From: Myxococcales bacterium 68-20 | GTDB taxonomy: Bacteria; Myxococcota_A; Polyangia; Polyangiales; Polyangiaceae | Length of the DNA: 64,000 nucleotides | Assembly (NCBI GenBank): GCA_001899635.1 | Contig: MKVQ01000044.1 | Location: 1 to 64,000 of the forward strand | Reading direction: 5' to 3' | In this document: in pieces, positions 36,754 to 46,681 of the stretch | How the letters are laid out: every line of letters starts with the position of its first letter | Numbering within the stretch: the stretch's first letter is position 1 | Position numbers and translations under genes: made by a program | The notes under the pieces: model-generated | The model's database searches: none | What the model was told of the DNA's origin: nothing | What the model saw: the letters and a program-made list of their open reading frames with translations, nothing else

Positions 36754-37401
36754 ATGGATTGTCGCGGCGTTCTCCTCATTGGGGCGGTGGTTGGGGCGGG
36801 GGCGCTTGCCTCCTCGACTGCGTGCAGCGGCCCGGATCCCGGAGCCATCACCTTTGCGGAGCGCGAGTCTCAGGGGGGAGGTGAGCCGCAGAGCTCGAGC
36901 GGCACGAGCGGCACGAGTGGTACGCCCGCCGGCGACGATGGTGGCACGGTGGACCCCATCTTCGGGACGACACCGTTTGCCTACCAGGACCCCGGAGTGA
37001 AGGCGAACGAGGTCGCCTCCCACGGCGGATCGGTCGAAGGGCGCAACTGTGCCGACACGGGTTGCCACGTGACCGGCGGCGCGGCTGCCGGCAAGCTCTG
37101 GGTCTTCGCTGGCACGGTCTACTCGACAGCGCAGGGCGGGGCGGTCGTGCCCAAGGCCGAGGTTCGGGTCGTCGGACCGGACGGGACCGAGGTCGGCTCC
37201 GCTTACACGGACGAGAACGGCAACTTCTGGTTCGAGAAGGACGGTGCCACCATCCCGGCGAACAGCAAGGTCGGCGTGCGTCGCGAAGGCGGGAAGCCGA
37301 TGCAGATGGCGACGCTCCTTCAGCCGGACGACCGCGGGTGCAGCGCCAACCGGGCGAACTGTCACGGCACGGCGGCGACCGGAAGGGTCTACGCGCCTTG
37401 A
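36754..37401 (+). CDS. lipoprotein with C-x4-CH heme-like motif
   Basis: 215 residues. Lipobox ASSTAC (Cys about 24), then a Gly/Ser/Thr-rich linker. NCADTGCHVTG is a C-x4-C-H motif of the kind seen in Geobacter-type multiheme proteins; a second CSANRANCHG has six residues between the Cys. Between them is a carboxypeptidase-regulatory-like beta sandwich (AGTVYSTAQGG ... VRVVGPDGTEVGSAYTDENG). GGAGG precedes ATG 36754. The next gene is a paralog at its N-terminus. Heme binding is possible, not certain. Confidence 0.72.
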   Translation: MDCRGVLLIGAVVGAGALASSTACSGPDPGAITFAERESQGGGEPQSSSGTSGTSGTPAGDDGGTVDPIFGTTPFAYQDPGVKANEVASHGGSVEGRNCADTGCHVTGGAAAGKLWVFAGTVYSTAQGGAVVPKAEVRVVGPDGTEVGSAYTDENGNFWFEKDGATIPANSKVGVRREGGKPMQMATLLQPDDRGCSANRANCHGTAATGRVYAP

Positions 37402-37448
37402 GCTCTTTGCCCTGACTACGTCGGGGCGAGCCGCCACCCGGAGGATCG

Positions 37449-37886
37449 ATGGACCATCGTGGCGTTCTCCTTTTCTGCGGCGCGCTCCTCGCGGTGGCTG
37501 CGTGTAGCGGACCGGAGCCGGGAGTCATCACCTTCTCCGAGCGTTCCTCGCAGGGGACGGGGAAGAAGGGATCGGAGTCCAAGGACGACACCGCGCCGGC
37601 CCCGACGAGCAGCACCGGCACGAGCGGAGGGGTCAACCCGGTCTTTGCGAGCGAGACCTTCCCCGCGGTCAGCCCCGCATGCGGGAGCTGTCATCGCGCC
37701 GGGACGAGCGGAGCGCCGATCTTCTTCGGCGCGGACGCCGCGGCGACCTACCCGCTCTTCAAGACCAACGGCTACCACCTCCCGAACAGCAGCTTCGTCA
37801 CGAAGGGCGCTCACCTCGGGCCGGCGCTCACGACGGAGCAACGCGCGGCCGTCGACAAGTGGGTGGCGGCCGAGGGCGGCGGGTGA
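37449..37886 (+). CDS. lipoprotein with single CxxCH heme site
   Basis: 145 residues. The lipobox AVAAC and the following block CSGPEPGVITFSERSSQG repeat the N-terminus of the preceding protein almost exactly, so the pair arose by duplication. The mature domain has ACGSCHRAGTSG, a canonical heme c site, and a short helical cytochrome-like remainder without an obvious Met ligand. GGAGG lies before ATG 37449. It is 47 bases after the paralog and convergent with tamB. Confidence 0.75.
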   Translation: MDHRGVLLFCGALLAVAACSGPEPGVITFSERSSQGTGKKGSESKDDTAPAPTSSTGTSGGVNPVFASETFPAVSPACGSCHRAGTSGAPIFFGADAAATYPLFKTNGYHLPNSSFVTKGAHLGPALTTEQRAAVDKWVAAEGGG

Positions 37887-37921
37887 CTCGAGCGTGACGC
37901 GAGTCGCGCGGGACGCGTCGA

Positions 37922-40900
37922 TCAGTAGCGGTGCTGGAAGAGGACGTCGAAGATGGTCGTGCCTCGATCGCCGCGCGTCGCGACGAGCGCCCACTTCGGG
38001 ATGAACTGCCAGTTGAGGAAGAGGTACGTCGTGTCGGGCTCGCGGTACGTCGTACGCCCGGGCGCGTAACCGACCTGCACCTTGAGGCGGCGATCGAAGA
38101 AGCTGCGTCCGAGCTTCGTTCGGGTGCGGTTGCCGCTCAGCGTGTCGGTCTCGACGTCGAGGTTCTCGTCGATCTCGGAGAGCACGCGGTTGAGGTCGCC
38201 TGCGACGAAGCCGCTCCCGACCGCGGTCGCGCCGGACGTGTCGCCGGAGTTCCCGGGCGTGGCGCCAGCCGCCGCCATGTTCGGATCGGGGCGTCCGAAG
38301 AGGAGGACGCTGAGGATCTCGTTCTTCGAGAACGGAGGCTCGGAGCGCAGAGTCAGGTTGCCGGTCTTGAGCGGCCCGGTGAACTCGACCCAGACGCGCG
38401 TGCGATCGGGCGAGTCCCAGTAGGCTGCGGCCACGATCGTGGGGTTGCTCGGCTCGCCGCCTTCGGGGAACGTGACCGTGCCGTGGTCCACGGTGAAGCG
38501 ACGGCCGTGGACCTCGATCGTTCCGCCACGGAGATCGACCCGGCCCGTGACCTTCAGCTCGTCGGCGAGCTCGACGAGCGTGCGACCGCCGAGCGACACG
38601 GCGAGGCCTCGGCCGTCGAGCTGGACCGAATCGCCGAGGACGACGCTCATTCGAGTGACGAGCTGGTGCTCGTTCGTCTTCGTGCCGTCCGCTGCTTGCT
38701 TTCCGGTTCCGCCGCGATGCTTCCGGACGGCGGTCGTGTCGAGCTCGCCGCCCCGGCGGACGCCGATCGCCACCGTCGAATCCGGCTCGAGCGGCTGGAG
38801 CGATTGCGTGCCTCGGTCGGGGAGCTGGACCTCGGCGCGCGGCACGTCGACTGTCACGAGCAGTGCGTTTCGATCGTCGGACATCTTCGCCGACAGCTTC
38901 ACCTCGCCGGTCGCCGAGGCGAAGGTGGCGCCTTCGGAGCTGAGCGGGACGTTCTTCGTCGCGATGACGGTCGCGTCCGCGTCCATGAAGAGGAGCCCGT
39001 TCATCCGGCCGCTGGCGGAGGCGCGGAACTCGCCGGAGCCCATCTTCCCCGTCGCGTTGTCGATACGGAAGACTCCCGTCCTCTCGAACTTCGCGATCGC
39101 GTTGAGCGACGTGATCTCTTCGCCGAGCACGTTAACGTAGAAATTCGCGTCCTGGAGCGCGAGGCCGCCCTCGAAGACCTGCGAGGTCCGATCGATCGTC
39201 ACGCTTCCGGCGCCGTCGATGCGCCCGTCCATCTCGGAGATCGAGCTCTTCACGAGAGGCGCGAGCAGTGCGAGGCGTCCGTTCTGCACGGCGTAGTCGA
39301 GCCGCGTGGGCGCCGTCGCCTCCCATGAGACGTCGAGCCCCTTCATCCGGAGGCTCTGCGATGCGAGCTGGATGGTCGCCTTGCTCACGTCGTCGAGGAT
39401 CGACGCGTGGGCGAAGAGCGAGGCATCGCGACCGCCGGCGGTGAGGTCGAGGTTCTGAACGCGCGCTCCACCCGCACCGAAGTTGTCGACGTGGGCTTTC
39501 ACCTCGAACGAGGGATCGCCGTTCAGCTCCTTGAGCCGCGCTCGGCCGCTGAGCGAGCCGGTCACTCCCGTCGTCACCGGCAGCGCGCCGAGCGCGAGGT
39601 TCTCGACCTCGAGCTCCGCGGAGGCGCGCCACTGGAGCTCGGCCAGCGCCTTGCCCTGCAGCAGGTCCTTGACCCGAAGGTCGGTCATGAGCACGAGCCC
39701 GCGGAAATGTCCGGGGGCCTTCCTCGTCCGTTGCACCGGAACCAGGACGCTCTGGCCCTGTCGCCTGACCACTCGCGGACGCTGCCGCCTCTCCCTCTCG
39801 TCGAGGGTGAACGTGATCGCAGCGCGCTCGCCGTCCCAACGCGCTTCGAGCGAGCCGTCGAGTGGATCGAAGCTCGCCTGTGCGCCCGGGGTTGTCCGAC
39901 GATCTGCCCTCAGCCCCCGTGTGCGCGCGCTGAGGACGACCTCGGGCCGACCCACGGCTCCGGAGAGCTCGAAGTGGCTCTCGACCGTTCCGCGGAGCGC
40001 GGGGGCTTCGAGGAACGGGGGAAGCTCCGAGACCTCGCGCGCCGGGATGTCGGCGACCGCTCTGACATCGAGGAGCGCGAGCGCTTCACCATCGAGCTTC
40101 GCGGTGCCCGATGCCCACGCTGCAAGCGGCACCTTCGCCTTCGCTCCAGCGCTGCCAAGAAGCCCGTGTTCGTCCCACGAGAGGATCGAGATCTCGGCGT
40201 CCTCCGTGCGGCCGTCCCACGCGACGTGCGTGAGCATGTCGATGCCGGCGATCTCGGTCGTGGGGGATGGCGGCGCGCCCGAGAGCACGGCCTCGAGCCC
40301 CTGCGTCCGGAAGGTCGCTCGCACGGCGGGCAACGCCGTCGGATCGCCGCGCTCGATGCGTGCCTCGAACGAGCCGAGCCCGGCGATCCTCTCGACGTTC
40401 TCGCCCGCGAAGAGCGCGGCACCCTGAGCGAGGTCGATGGAGCCGCGTAGCTCGACGACGCCGGTCGTCCGCTGGAGCGAGCGACCATCGAGGCGGCCGG
40501 GCACGTCGAGCTCGGCGCGCGAGACCTCGACGTGACCGAAGCCCTCCGCCGCCACCTTGCCGGTGCCGACCAGCTTGCCGCGGGTGATCGTCGCGTGAGC
40601 CTCGGCGACGACCGATCCGTTCCCGACGACGCCGTTTTCGCTGCGGACGACGATGTCGAGGTGGCCGTCGGCGCCCTCCTTCCCCTGGCGTACGTCGACG
40701 TCGACCGCGGCGCTCGTCCCTTCGGGGAGGAGCTCGAGCTCCTGGATACCGGTCATGCGGGCGGCGCGATGGAGATCGATTCCGGCGCTCTTCGCCCGGA
40801 CGCTCCACTGGCTGTCGCCGATGTTCGCGTCGAGCTCGAGAGGCTCGCCGAGACCGGTCACGCGAAGGCCGCGCGCTTCGACGACGCCGTCGACGAGGTG

Positions 40901-42688
40901 GATGCTCTTCGCAGACGCGGTGATGCCCTCGGCGGAGCCCGGCTGGCTCAGATTGATCGACGCATCGAGCAGGCGCGGCGATGGTACGAGCGCGACCTTC
41001 GCGTGCCCCGTTGCGCTCGGGTAGACGAGCGGTGCCTTGTCCTTCGCCTGCACCCGGACGTCGAGGCCGGCGAACCCGACGTTGACGAGCGGCGCGTCGA
41101 GGGGGCCGGAGATCACGCCGTTCGCGCTCAGGTGCCTTGCCGCGAACATGTCCACCGCGATGCCGTCGGCGGACGCCGTGGTCGTCGCCTGGATCGTCTT
41201 CTTGTCGAGATCGATCTTGCCCTGGACCCGCGCCGAGGCCGCGCCGCCGACCAAGTTCGGCGCCCGCGCGAGCGCGCGGAGCGAGCTCGAACGCGCCTGG
41301 AGATCGAAGGTCAGGAGCGGCGGCGAGGCGGGCTCCGAGGGCGTCGCCGCGGCGAGGCGGGACTCGGGGACATCCAGTGTGATCTTGCCGTTCAGCTCGA
41401 CGCCCGGCTCACGCGCACGAACGATTGCCGTGACCTGCGTCGCGTCGAAGCGGCCCTCGATCGTCGCGGCCGGGACGTTCTGCGAGGCAACGACGCCGTC
41501 GGTCGTCGTGATGCGGAACTTGCCGAGCGGTCCCGCGGCGCCCGAGAGGGTGCCCTCGCCGGTGATCTTGCCGGACACGTCCGTCGCGATCCCGGCGCCG
41601 AAGGCCTCCGCGTTCACGTGGGAAGCATCGACGTCGAGCTTGAACGCATTGCCCTCGCGCAGATCGAGCTCGCCGTTCGCGACGACGGTCGTCTCGCCGA
41701 CCCGCGCGCGCCCCTCGAGGCCGAGCGTCGGGAGCTTTCCATATGCGCGGGCATGGAGCTCGACCGGCTTCGTCACCGGCACGTCCGAGAACGCGGTCGC
41801 GACCGCCGCGGGATCGGCCTGGGCGACGTCCACCGTCGCCTCGACGGTCTCGCCGGAGATCTTCGCCCGCGCGACCACGGGGATGCTGCCGCAGGAACCA
41901 TCGAGCTCGGCACTTCCGTCGAGCTCGGTCGTCTCGAGGTCGATCGCGAGCGCGCCGCTGAGCGTGCCGGTCAGCGGAGCGCGCTGGTTCGGCGCCTTCG
42001 GCGAACGAAGGACGAGGTGTCCCCCGTCGAGCGTCGCCGTCGCTCGCTTGTCCTCGAGGATGAACCTCGCCTCGAGAGTGGTGGCGTCGCCATCGAGCTC
42101 CGGCGGCACGAGGTCGCCGTGCACGTGGGCCTTTCCGACCCGTGCCTTCCGGATGTGGACACGCGGCTCGCGCGCCGGCGGAGACGACGGCGAGGTGGAT
42201 GATGATGAGGACGGCGTCGGCGTCTCTGCGAACGCGCGCTCGGCCGGCGTCCGGAATGCGCGGGCGATCCGCGGAGCTCGAACGGCATCGACGTCGAGCA
42301 CGACCTCCGCGCTGCCGACGCGCACCTCGTCGAGATCGACGTCGGGCGTGCCGTGCTTCATGACGGAAGAGAGGAGCCGCTCGAGGTCGATCGTCGCTTC
42401 GACGTCGTTCGCGCGAATCACGCGATGCCCCTCGGGATCGAGGACCTCTGCCTCGCGCACGCGGATCGTCGTCTTCGGGCCGAGCGACAACGACTGCACG
42501 TCCCCGATGACGATCTTCCCCTCGAACAGCGGGGTCGTGACCCGGTTGCCGACGTCGGCCGCCACGCGCCGGACCGCCGGCATGTTCGCATGCACGAGGA
42601 CGGCGGCCACGAGCGCGCCGGTGAACGTCGCGGCGAGGGCGACGCTCTGCGCGCCGTGCGCGAGGGCGAGGAGCGCGCGACGTCGCAC
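37922..42688 (-). CDS. tamB: TamB / AsmA-like envelope bridge protein
   Basis: 1588 residues. An N-terminal membrane anchor (about 15-36) is followed by over 1,200 residues of periplasmic beta-strand repeats and a C-terminal DUF490/TamB domain (about 1300-1588), with PPFSKNEILSVLLFGRPD and RRLKVQVGYAPGRTTY as clear landmarks. TamB spans the periplasm, works with TamA and is linked to lipid transport to, and protein assembly in, the outer membrane. GTG 42688 shares one base with the tamA stop (TAGTG), implying coupled translation. Long Arg/Ala-rich frames on the opposite strand are artefacts of codon bias. Confidence 0.92.
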   Translation of the reverse strand: MRRRALLALAHGAQSVALAATFTGALVAAVLVHANMPAVRRVAADVGNRVTTPLFEGKIVIGDVQSLSLGPKTTIRVREAEVLDPEGHRVIRANDVEATIDLERLLSSVMKHGTPDVDLDEVRVGSAEVVLDVDAVRAPRIARAFRTPAERAFAETPTPSSSSSTSPSSPPAREPRVHIRKARVGKAHVHGDLVPPELDGDATTLEARFILEDKRATATLDGGHLVLRSPKAPNQRAPLTGTLSGALAIDLETTELDGSAELDGSCGSIPVVARAKISGETVEATVDVAQADPAAVATAFSDVPVTKPVELHARAYGKLPTLGLEGRARVGETTVVANGELDLREGNAFKLDVDASHVNAEAFGAGIATDVSGKITGEGTLSGAAGPLGKFRITTTDGVVASQNVPAATIEGRFDATQVTAIVRAREPGVELNGKITLDVPESRLAAATPSEPASPPLLTFDLQARSSSLRALARAPNLVGGAASARVQGKIDLDKKTIQATTTASADGIAVDMFAARHLSANGVISGPLDAPLVNVGFAGLDVRVQAKDKAPLVYPSATGHAKVALVPSPRLLDASINLSQPGSAEGITASAKSIHLVDGVVEARGLRVTGLGEPLELDANIGDSQWSVRAKSAGIDLHRAARMTGIQELELLPEGTSAAVDVDVRQGKEGADGHLDIVVRSENGVVGNGSVVAEAHATITRGKLVGTGKVAAEGFGHVEVSRAELDVPGRLDGRSLQRTTGVVELRGSIDLAQGAALFAGENVERIAGLGSFEARIERGDPTALPAVRATFRTQGLEAVLSGAPPSPTTEIAGIDMLTHVAWDGRTEDAEISILSWDEHGLLGSAGAKAKVPLAAWASGTAKLDGEALALLDVRAVADIPAREVSELPPFLEAPALRGTVESHFELSGAVGRPEVVLSARTRGLRADRRTTPGAQASFDPLDGSLEARWDGERAAITFTLDERERRQRPRVVRRQGQSVLVPVQRTRKAPGHFRGLVLMTDLRVKDLLQGKALAELQWRASAELEVENLALGALPVTTGVTGSLSGRARLKELNGDPSFEVKAHVDNFGAGGARVQNLDLTAGGRDASLFAHASILDDVSKATIQLASQSLRMKGLDVSWEATAPTRLDYAVQNGRLALLAPLVKSSISEMDGRIDGAGSVTIDRTSQVFEGGLALQDANFYVNVLGEEITSLNAIAKFERTGVFRIDNATGKMGSGEFRASASGRMNGLLFMDADATVIATKNVPLSSEGATFASATGEVKLSAKMSDDRNALLVTVDVPRAEVQLPDRGTQSLQPLEPDSTVAIGVRRGGELDTTAVRKHRGGTGKQAADGTKTNEHQLVTRMSVVLGDSVQLDGRGLAVSLGGRTLVELADELKVTGRVDLRGGTIEVHGRRFTVDHGTVTFPEGGEPSNPTIVAAAYWDSPDRTRVWVEFTGPLKTGNLTLRSEPPFSKNEILSVLLFGRPDPNMAAAGATPGNSGDTSGATAVGSGFVAGDLNRVLSEIDENLDVETDTLSGNRTRTKLGRSFFDRRLKVQVGYAPGRTTYREPDTTYLFLNWQFIPKWALVATRGDRGTTIFDVLFQHRY

Positions 42689-44790
42689 TAGAATGCTTCT
42701 CCGATACCGAACGCGATGGCGATCGGCATTCCGAGGAGCGGGGCCGGATCGATCTCGAACGACGCGCCGGTCGGGTACTGCATCCCGGGGATGCGGTAGC
42801 CGACGTCGAGGCGGATCGGTCCCACCGGCGTGTCGTAGCGCGCTCCGCCTCCGCAGGACAGGTGCGGTCGGTCGAGGCGGATGCTCACCGCGAAGGGCGA
42901 GACGTCTCCGGCGTCGCAGAATATGGCTGTCGAGAATGGCCCGGACACGACGAACCGGACCTCGACGTTCGCCTCCCAGAGCGAGAGACCGCCGGTGGGC
43001 AGGTAGCAGGCCTGGTCGTTGGGGTTGCAGCCTCCGGCGGCGCCCGACTGTCCCGCTGGGCTGAGGTACGGGATGTAATCGTGAGGGCCGACGCCCCTGA
43101 GCGGGTAGCCGCGGTTGGAGGTCGGACCTCCGCCGAAGAAGCCTCGGAAGAAGAGGAGCTGGTAGTCGCGCGCGGACTCTTCGGCTCGGGATGTGCCGGG
43201 CTTCTCGAAGTTGATCTGGGAGAACTTGGAGTAGTTGAACGGGAAGAGGAAGCCGACCGATCCTCGAAGCGCCACGGTGATCTTCCGCGGCAAGGGGATG
43301 AAGCCCCGGATCTCCGGCTGCACACGGATGTCGTCGGCCACGCCCTGGAGCGGACCACCTGCGAGCTGGAGCTCGTTGCCGATGTAGATCCCACGGCGGG
43401 GCTTGATCGGATCGTCACGGAAGTCGAGGTGACTGGCGACCGCGAGGTACGAGATCGTCAGCGGCTCGACGCCCTCGACGCGCCCGACGTAGTCGAACGG
43501 GAAGTTCGCCTGGAGGTTGTACTCGGGGCTCACGAAGAGCTTGCCCCAGAAGGTTCGCTCGAGGCCGACCTCGCCGCGGAGCTCGTGGTAGCCGAGTACG
43601 TCCTCCGTCGCTCGCGGGAGGAGGACCGGATAGATGTTGTACTCTGCACGAGCAAAGCCGGTCGTGCGTTTCTCGAAGAACGCCGGCTGTCTGAGCGTTC
43701 CGGTGAGCCGGTGCTCGTAGAGTGGATCCGTCGGGGGCAACAGATCAGGGAACCGTGTGGGATAGAGGACGATTCCGGGCTTGTAACGAAGATCGAGCTT
43801 CCGGAGCCCGCCGAGGAAGTTGCCGTTCTGCCAGCCGACCTGGAGATGGGTGTCGGTCTTGAGAGAGTCGAGCTCGACGCCGCCTCCGAGGAGCAGGGCG
43901 CGGATCTTCGCGGGCTGAGCCTTCACGGTGATCGGCACCACCTGGGACCGCTGGAACTCCTCCATGTCCTGGACGATGTCGATCGACGCGAACACGCCGA
44001 GGTCCAGCAGCGCTTGCCGGCCTTCGGCGAGCACCTCGCTGGAGTAGCGTGCCCCTTCCTCCACACCGAAGATGCGCCGCACCGGCCCCTCCGGCAGATC
44101 GCCGAGCCCCTCGACCTTCACCGGGCCGAACTTCCCGAGCGGACCCGGCTCGACGGTGTAGATGAGGCGCGCCCGGCGTGTCGCGAGGTCGACCTCGGCG
44201 TGGCGCGTGAGCTTCGCCGCGGCATGGCCGGTCGAGGTGAGGCCCTTCAGGGCGGCGCTCTCCGACTCGGCGAACTTGTCCTCGTCGAGCGGCTTGCCGA
44301 TCGGGAGGACCGATTTGATCGCCTTGCGGATCGCCTCCCGGGTCTTCTCGTCGACGGGCGTCTTCTCGGCGATCGCGATGGAGTCGACGAGCACCGGCTC
44401 GCCTTGGTTCACGCCGACGGTGACGTAGACCTTGTTGCCCTTCGTCTCGACTCGGGCCGCGTAGACGTGGGCATCGTAGAAGCCCTGCGCGCGCAGGTAG
44501 CGCTCGATTCGCTGGAGGTCGCGGCGGAGCGCGTACGGGTCGAAGATTTCGTACTCGTAGACGACGCCGTCGAAGGCCCCGAGGAAGCGGGAGCTCTCGC
44601 GGGTGGCGAGGCGATCGAGGAGCTCCTCCTCGTCGATGCCGTGGACGCCCTCGATCCGGACGTCGGCGATCGCTTTCTTGCCGTCGGGCACGCGGTAACA
44701 TCCGTTGCCAGCGAGCGCGATGAGCGACGCCACGGAGACCAGGAACGGATGAGTACGGCTACCGCTCACCAGCGGCATTGCGCGCACCAT
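42688..44790 (-). CDS. tamA: TamA/BamA family outer-membrane assembly protein
   Basis: 700 residues. POTRA domains (about 35-330; YRVPDGKKAIADVRIEGVHG begins the first) are followed by a 16-strand barrel (about 345-700) of Omp85 type; the L6 region and strands such as RGFFGGGPTSNRGYPLRG are visible. The signal peptide ends ALAGNGC, so a lipobox-like Cys (about 32) precedes POTRA 1. Start ATG 44790 or 44778. It is directly coupled to tamB downstream, so TamA is the more likely role than BamA. Confidence 0.9.
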   Translation of the reverse strand: MVRAMPLVSGSRTHPFLVSVASLIALAGNGCYRVPDGKKAIADVRIEGVHGIDEEELLDRLATRESSRFLGAFDGVVYEYEIFDPYALRRDLQRIERYLRAQGFYDAHVYAARVETKGNKVYVTVGVNQGEPVLVDSIAIAEKTPVDEKTREAIRKAIKSVLPIGKPLDEDKFAESESAALKGLTSTGHAAAKLTRHAEVDLATRRARLIYTVEPGPLGKFGPVKVEGLGDLPEGPVRRIFGVEEGARYSSEVLAEGRQALLDLGVFASIDIVQDMEEFQRSQVVPITVKAQPAKIRALLLGGGVELDSLKTDTHLQVGWQNGNFLGGLRKLDLRYKPGIVLYPTRFPDLLPPTDPLYEHRLTGTLRQPAFFEKRTTGFARAEYNIYPVLLPRATEDVLGYHELRGEVGLERTFWGKLFVSPEYNLQANFPFDYVGRVEGVEPLTISYLAVASHLDFRDDPIKPRRGIYIGNELQLAGGPLQGVADDIRVQPEIRGFIPLPRKITVALRGSVGFLFPFNYSKFSQINFEKPGTSRAEESARDYQLLFFRGFFGGGPTSNRGYPLRGVGPHDYIPYLSPAGQSGAAGGCNPNDQACYLPTGGLSLWEANVEVRFVVSGPFSTAIFCDAGDVSPFAVSIRLDRPHLSCGGGARYDTPVGPIRLDVGYRIPGMQYPTGASFEIDPAPLLGMPIAIAFGIGEAF

Positions 44791-44819
44791 ATCAGGCCGG
44801 GCGGCCAGGACGAGGTCGG

Positions 44820-45347
44820 ATGAGCTCCGTTGGTGCCAGCGCCGTCCTCCGCCGTGTGGCCTGCCTCGGTGGCGTCCTCGGGATGGCGACGTTCGCGGCG
44901 GCCTGCGGCGGCTCGTTGCCTCGGCCGGCGGCCGCTCAGGTCGCCACCTCCGACTACGTCGCGGTGCCGTTTTCGCCACGAGCTCCGCCGGTAGAGTTCA
45001 TTCCCCCGTCGCCGGCGAAGGGCGCCGTCTGGGTGGACGGCTCCTGGGAATGGGTAGGGAGCCGCTACGCGTGGCGGTTCGGTTCGTGGGTCATCCCTCC
45101 GCCCGATGCCCGGCGTGCGCGCTGGGTCGTCGTCCGGCGCAAGAACGACGGCCAGCTCTTCTTTGCTCCCTCGCGCTGGAAGGATGCCGCAGGAAAGACG
45201 ATCGAGAACCCCGCCTTCGACAGCGCCCTCGGGCCGGCCGCCCGGGCACGTTCGCGCCTGGGGGGCCCGCCTCCGACGGGACAGCGCGATCGTCGAGACC
45301 GCACTGTCGACGAGACGGCCGTGGACGTCGGAGACACTGACGACTGA
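44820..45347 (+). CDS. lipoprotein with WxxGxW repeat
   Basis: 175 residues. Signal with lipobox FAAAC (Cys about 29). Residues about 75-105 read WVDGSWEWVGSRYAWRFG, the W-x-x-G-x-W pattern of a small family of secreted repeat proteins of unknown role. The C-terminal third is Arg/Asp-rich. GAGG precedes ATG 44820. Only 29 bases separate it from the divergent tamA. The stop shares one base with the next start (TGATG). Confidence 0.75.
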   Translation: MSSVGASAVLRRVACLGGVLGMATFAAACGGSLPRPAAAQVATSDYVAVPFSPRAPPVEFIPPSPAKGAVWVDGSWEWVGSRYAWRFGSWVIPPPDARRARWVVVRRKNDGQLFFAPSRWKDAAGKTIENPAFDSALGPAARARSRLGGPPPTGQRDRRDRTVDETAVDVGDTDD

Positions 45348-45958
45348 TGGTGCCCGGTAGTGGTAGCGTTGCTGCAATGGGCGCTGAGTCTCGTGACCTG
45401 AAGAGGCTGCTCGACCTCGACGAGCCGGAAGATGGAGTGGGCACGTTCGAGGAGGCCGGGGCCGACGCGGTCGAGTCCGGGACCGTTCCGCGCGAGACCG
45501 TGAGGCCTGCATTCGACGTCGAACGTTACGCCGAGGACACGATCGGGCGCGAGCGCCTGCCCACGATCACCGACGAGGCCGCGATCGAAGAGGCGCGCAT
45601 CGCCTCGGTCCTGATGGACTCCGTCCCGCCGCAAGGGCGCCTCGCCTCGGCGGCGGACGATGTCGAGGTCGCGGTTCGCTATGCGGAGGTCGAGGCGCTC
45701 GACGACGACCAGCAGCTCGCCTTCCTCCGTGCGAGGCTCGCCCCGATGACGCGTGTCCCGTCGCTCACCCGCAAGATCACGGAGCTCGGTCCGCTGATCG
45801 AGGATCCCAAGACGGCCTACATCCTCGGCTTCGTCGACGGTCTCCTCCCGCTCGAGACGATCGTGGAGGTCGCGGGGCTGCCGGAGATCGACACGCTGCG
45901 CATTCTCGATCGCGCCGTCGATCAGTACGTCCTCACGTTCCGTTCGAAGGGCCTGTAG
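45347..45958 (+). CDS. hypothetical acidic protein
   Basis: 203 residues, cytoplasmic. The N-terminal 95 residues are acidic and low in hydrophobics; the C-terminal half is helical (TAYILGFVDGLLPLETIV, LRILDRAVDQYVLTF) and looks folded. I do not recognise the family. ATG 45347 is coupled to the preceding lipoprotein stop (TGATG); ATG 45377 is an alternative giving a more usual N-terminus, MGAESRDLKRL. Confidence 0.6.
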   Translation: MVPGSGSVAAMGAESRDLKRLLDLDEPEDGVGTFEEAGADAVESGTVPRETVRPAFDVERYAEDTIGRERLPTITDEAAIEEARIASVLMDSVPPQGRLASAADDVEVAVRYAEVEALDDDQQLAFLRARLAPMTRVPSLTRKITELGPLIEDPKTAYILGFVDGLLPLETIVEVAGLPEIDTLRILDRAVDQYVLTFRSKGL

Positions 45959-45991
45959 GTCCGAGGCCGATCAGGAGCGCAGCGCGTTCGA

Positions 45992-46681
45992 TCACGCTCG
46001 CTCGCCGGCGACCTGCTCGAGGAGCCCGGACGTGACGTCGACGAGCGACGTCACGATCGCGTCCGCAAGCACGAACCGCGCGTCGCGGGGGCGCGCGGAC
46101 GGCCCCGCCGGTGGATCGGACGGGATGGCGATGCATCCCATCCGCGCGGCCTTCGCGGCGATCACGCCGGTCATCGAGTCCTCGAGCACGACGCACTCGA
46201 GCGGGGAGACGTCGAGGCGCGCCGCCGTTCGGAGGAAGATCGCCGGATGGGGCTTGCCGCACGGCTCGCCCTGCGCGGAGCTCACGATGTCGAACGTGCT
46301 CGTGAGACCGAGGCGCTCGAGGGCGGCTTCGATGATCGGCATCGGCGACGACGATGCGAGCGCGATCCGGCGATCGCTGGCCGAGCGCGCCGCCGCGAGC
46401 GCCGAGTCGATCCCGGGGAGCGCTCGCCCCTCGGCGCGGATCAGCTCGATCACGCGCGCGACCAGACGGGCCTCGACCTCCGCGGGCGATGCTCGGCCGA
46501 ACCCTCGGCGCGCGTGCCAGTACGCGACGACGTCGTCGACCCGCAGGCCCTTCGTGAGCGCGCAGTCCTCCTCCGTGAGGGCAACGCCGGCGTCACCGAA
46601 TACCTGGATCTCGGCGCGGACCCAGAGGGGCTCGGAGTCGATCAAGAGCCCATCCATGTCGAAGATGACCGCGCGCAGCAC
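45992..46681 (-). CDS. HAD phosphatase, HxpB/YniC-like
   Basis: 229 residues. Sugar-phosphate phosphatase of the beta-PGM-like HAD group: FDMDGLLIDSEPLW (motif I), LASSSP (motif II), GKPHPAIFL (motif III Lys) and LEDSMTGVIAAKAA (motif IV). The sequence matches E. coli HxpB (2-deoxyglucose-6-phosphatase) in spacing. GTG 46681 sets the start just before the first strand. Substrates are probably hexose phosphates; this is family-level inference. Confidence 0.85.
   Translation of the reverse strand: MLRAVIFDMDGLLIDSEPLWVRAEIQVFGDAGVALTEEDCALTKGLRVDDVVAYWHARRGFGRASPAEVEARLVARVIELIRAEGRALPGIDSALAAARSASDRRIALASSSPMPIIEAALERLGLTSTFDIVSSAQGEPCGKPHPAIFLRTAARLDVSPLECVVLEDSMTGVIAAKAARMGCIAIPSDPPAGPSARPRDARFVLADAIVTSLVDVTSGLLEQVAGERA

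Noticed and set aside
37931-44823. Several plus-strand frames of 300-670 residues opposite tamA and tamB
   Set aside because: Compositions rich in Arg, Ala and Ser are mirror effects of C/G third positions. The minus-strand proteins have recognisable domains.
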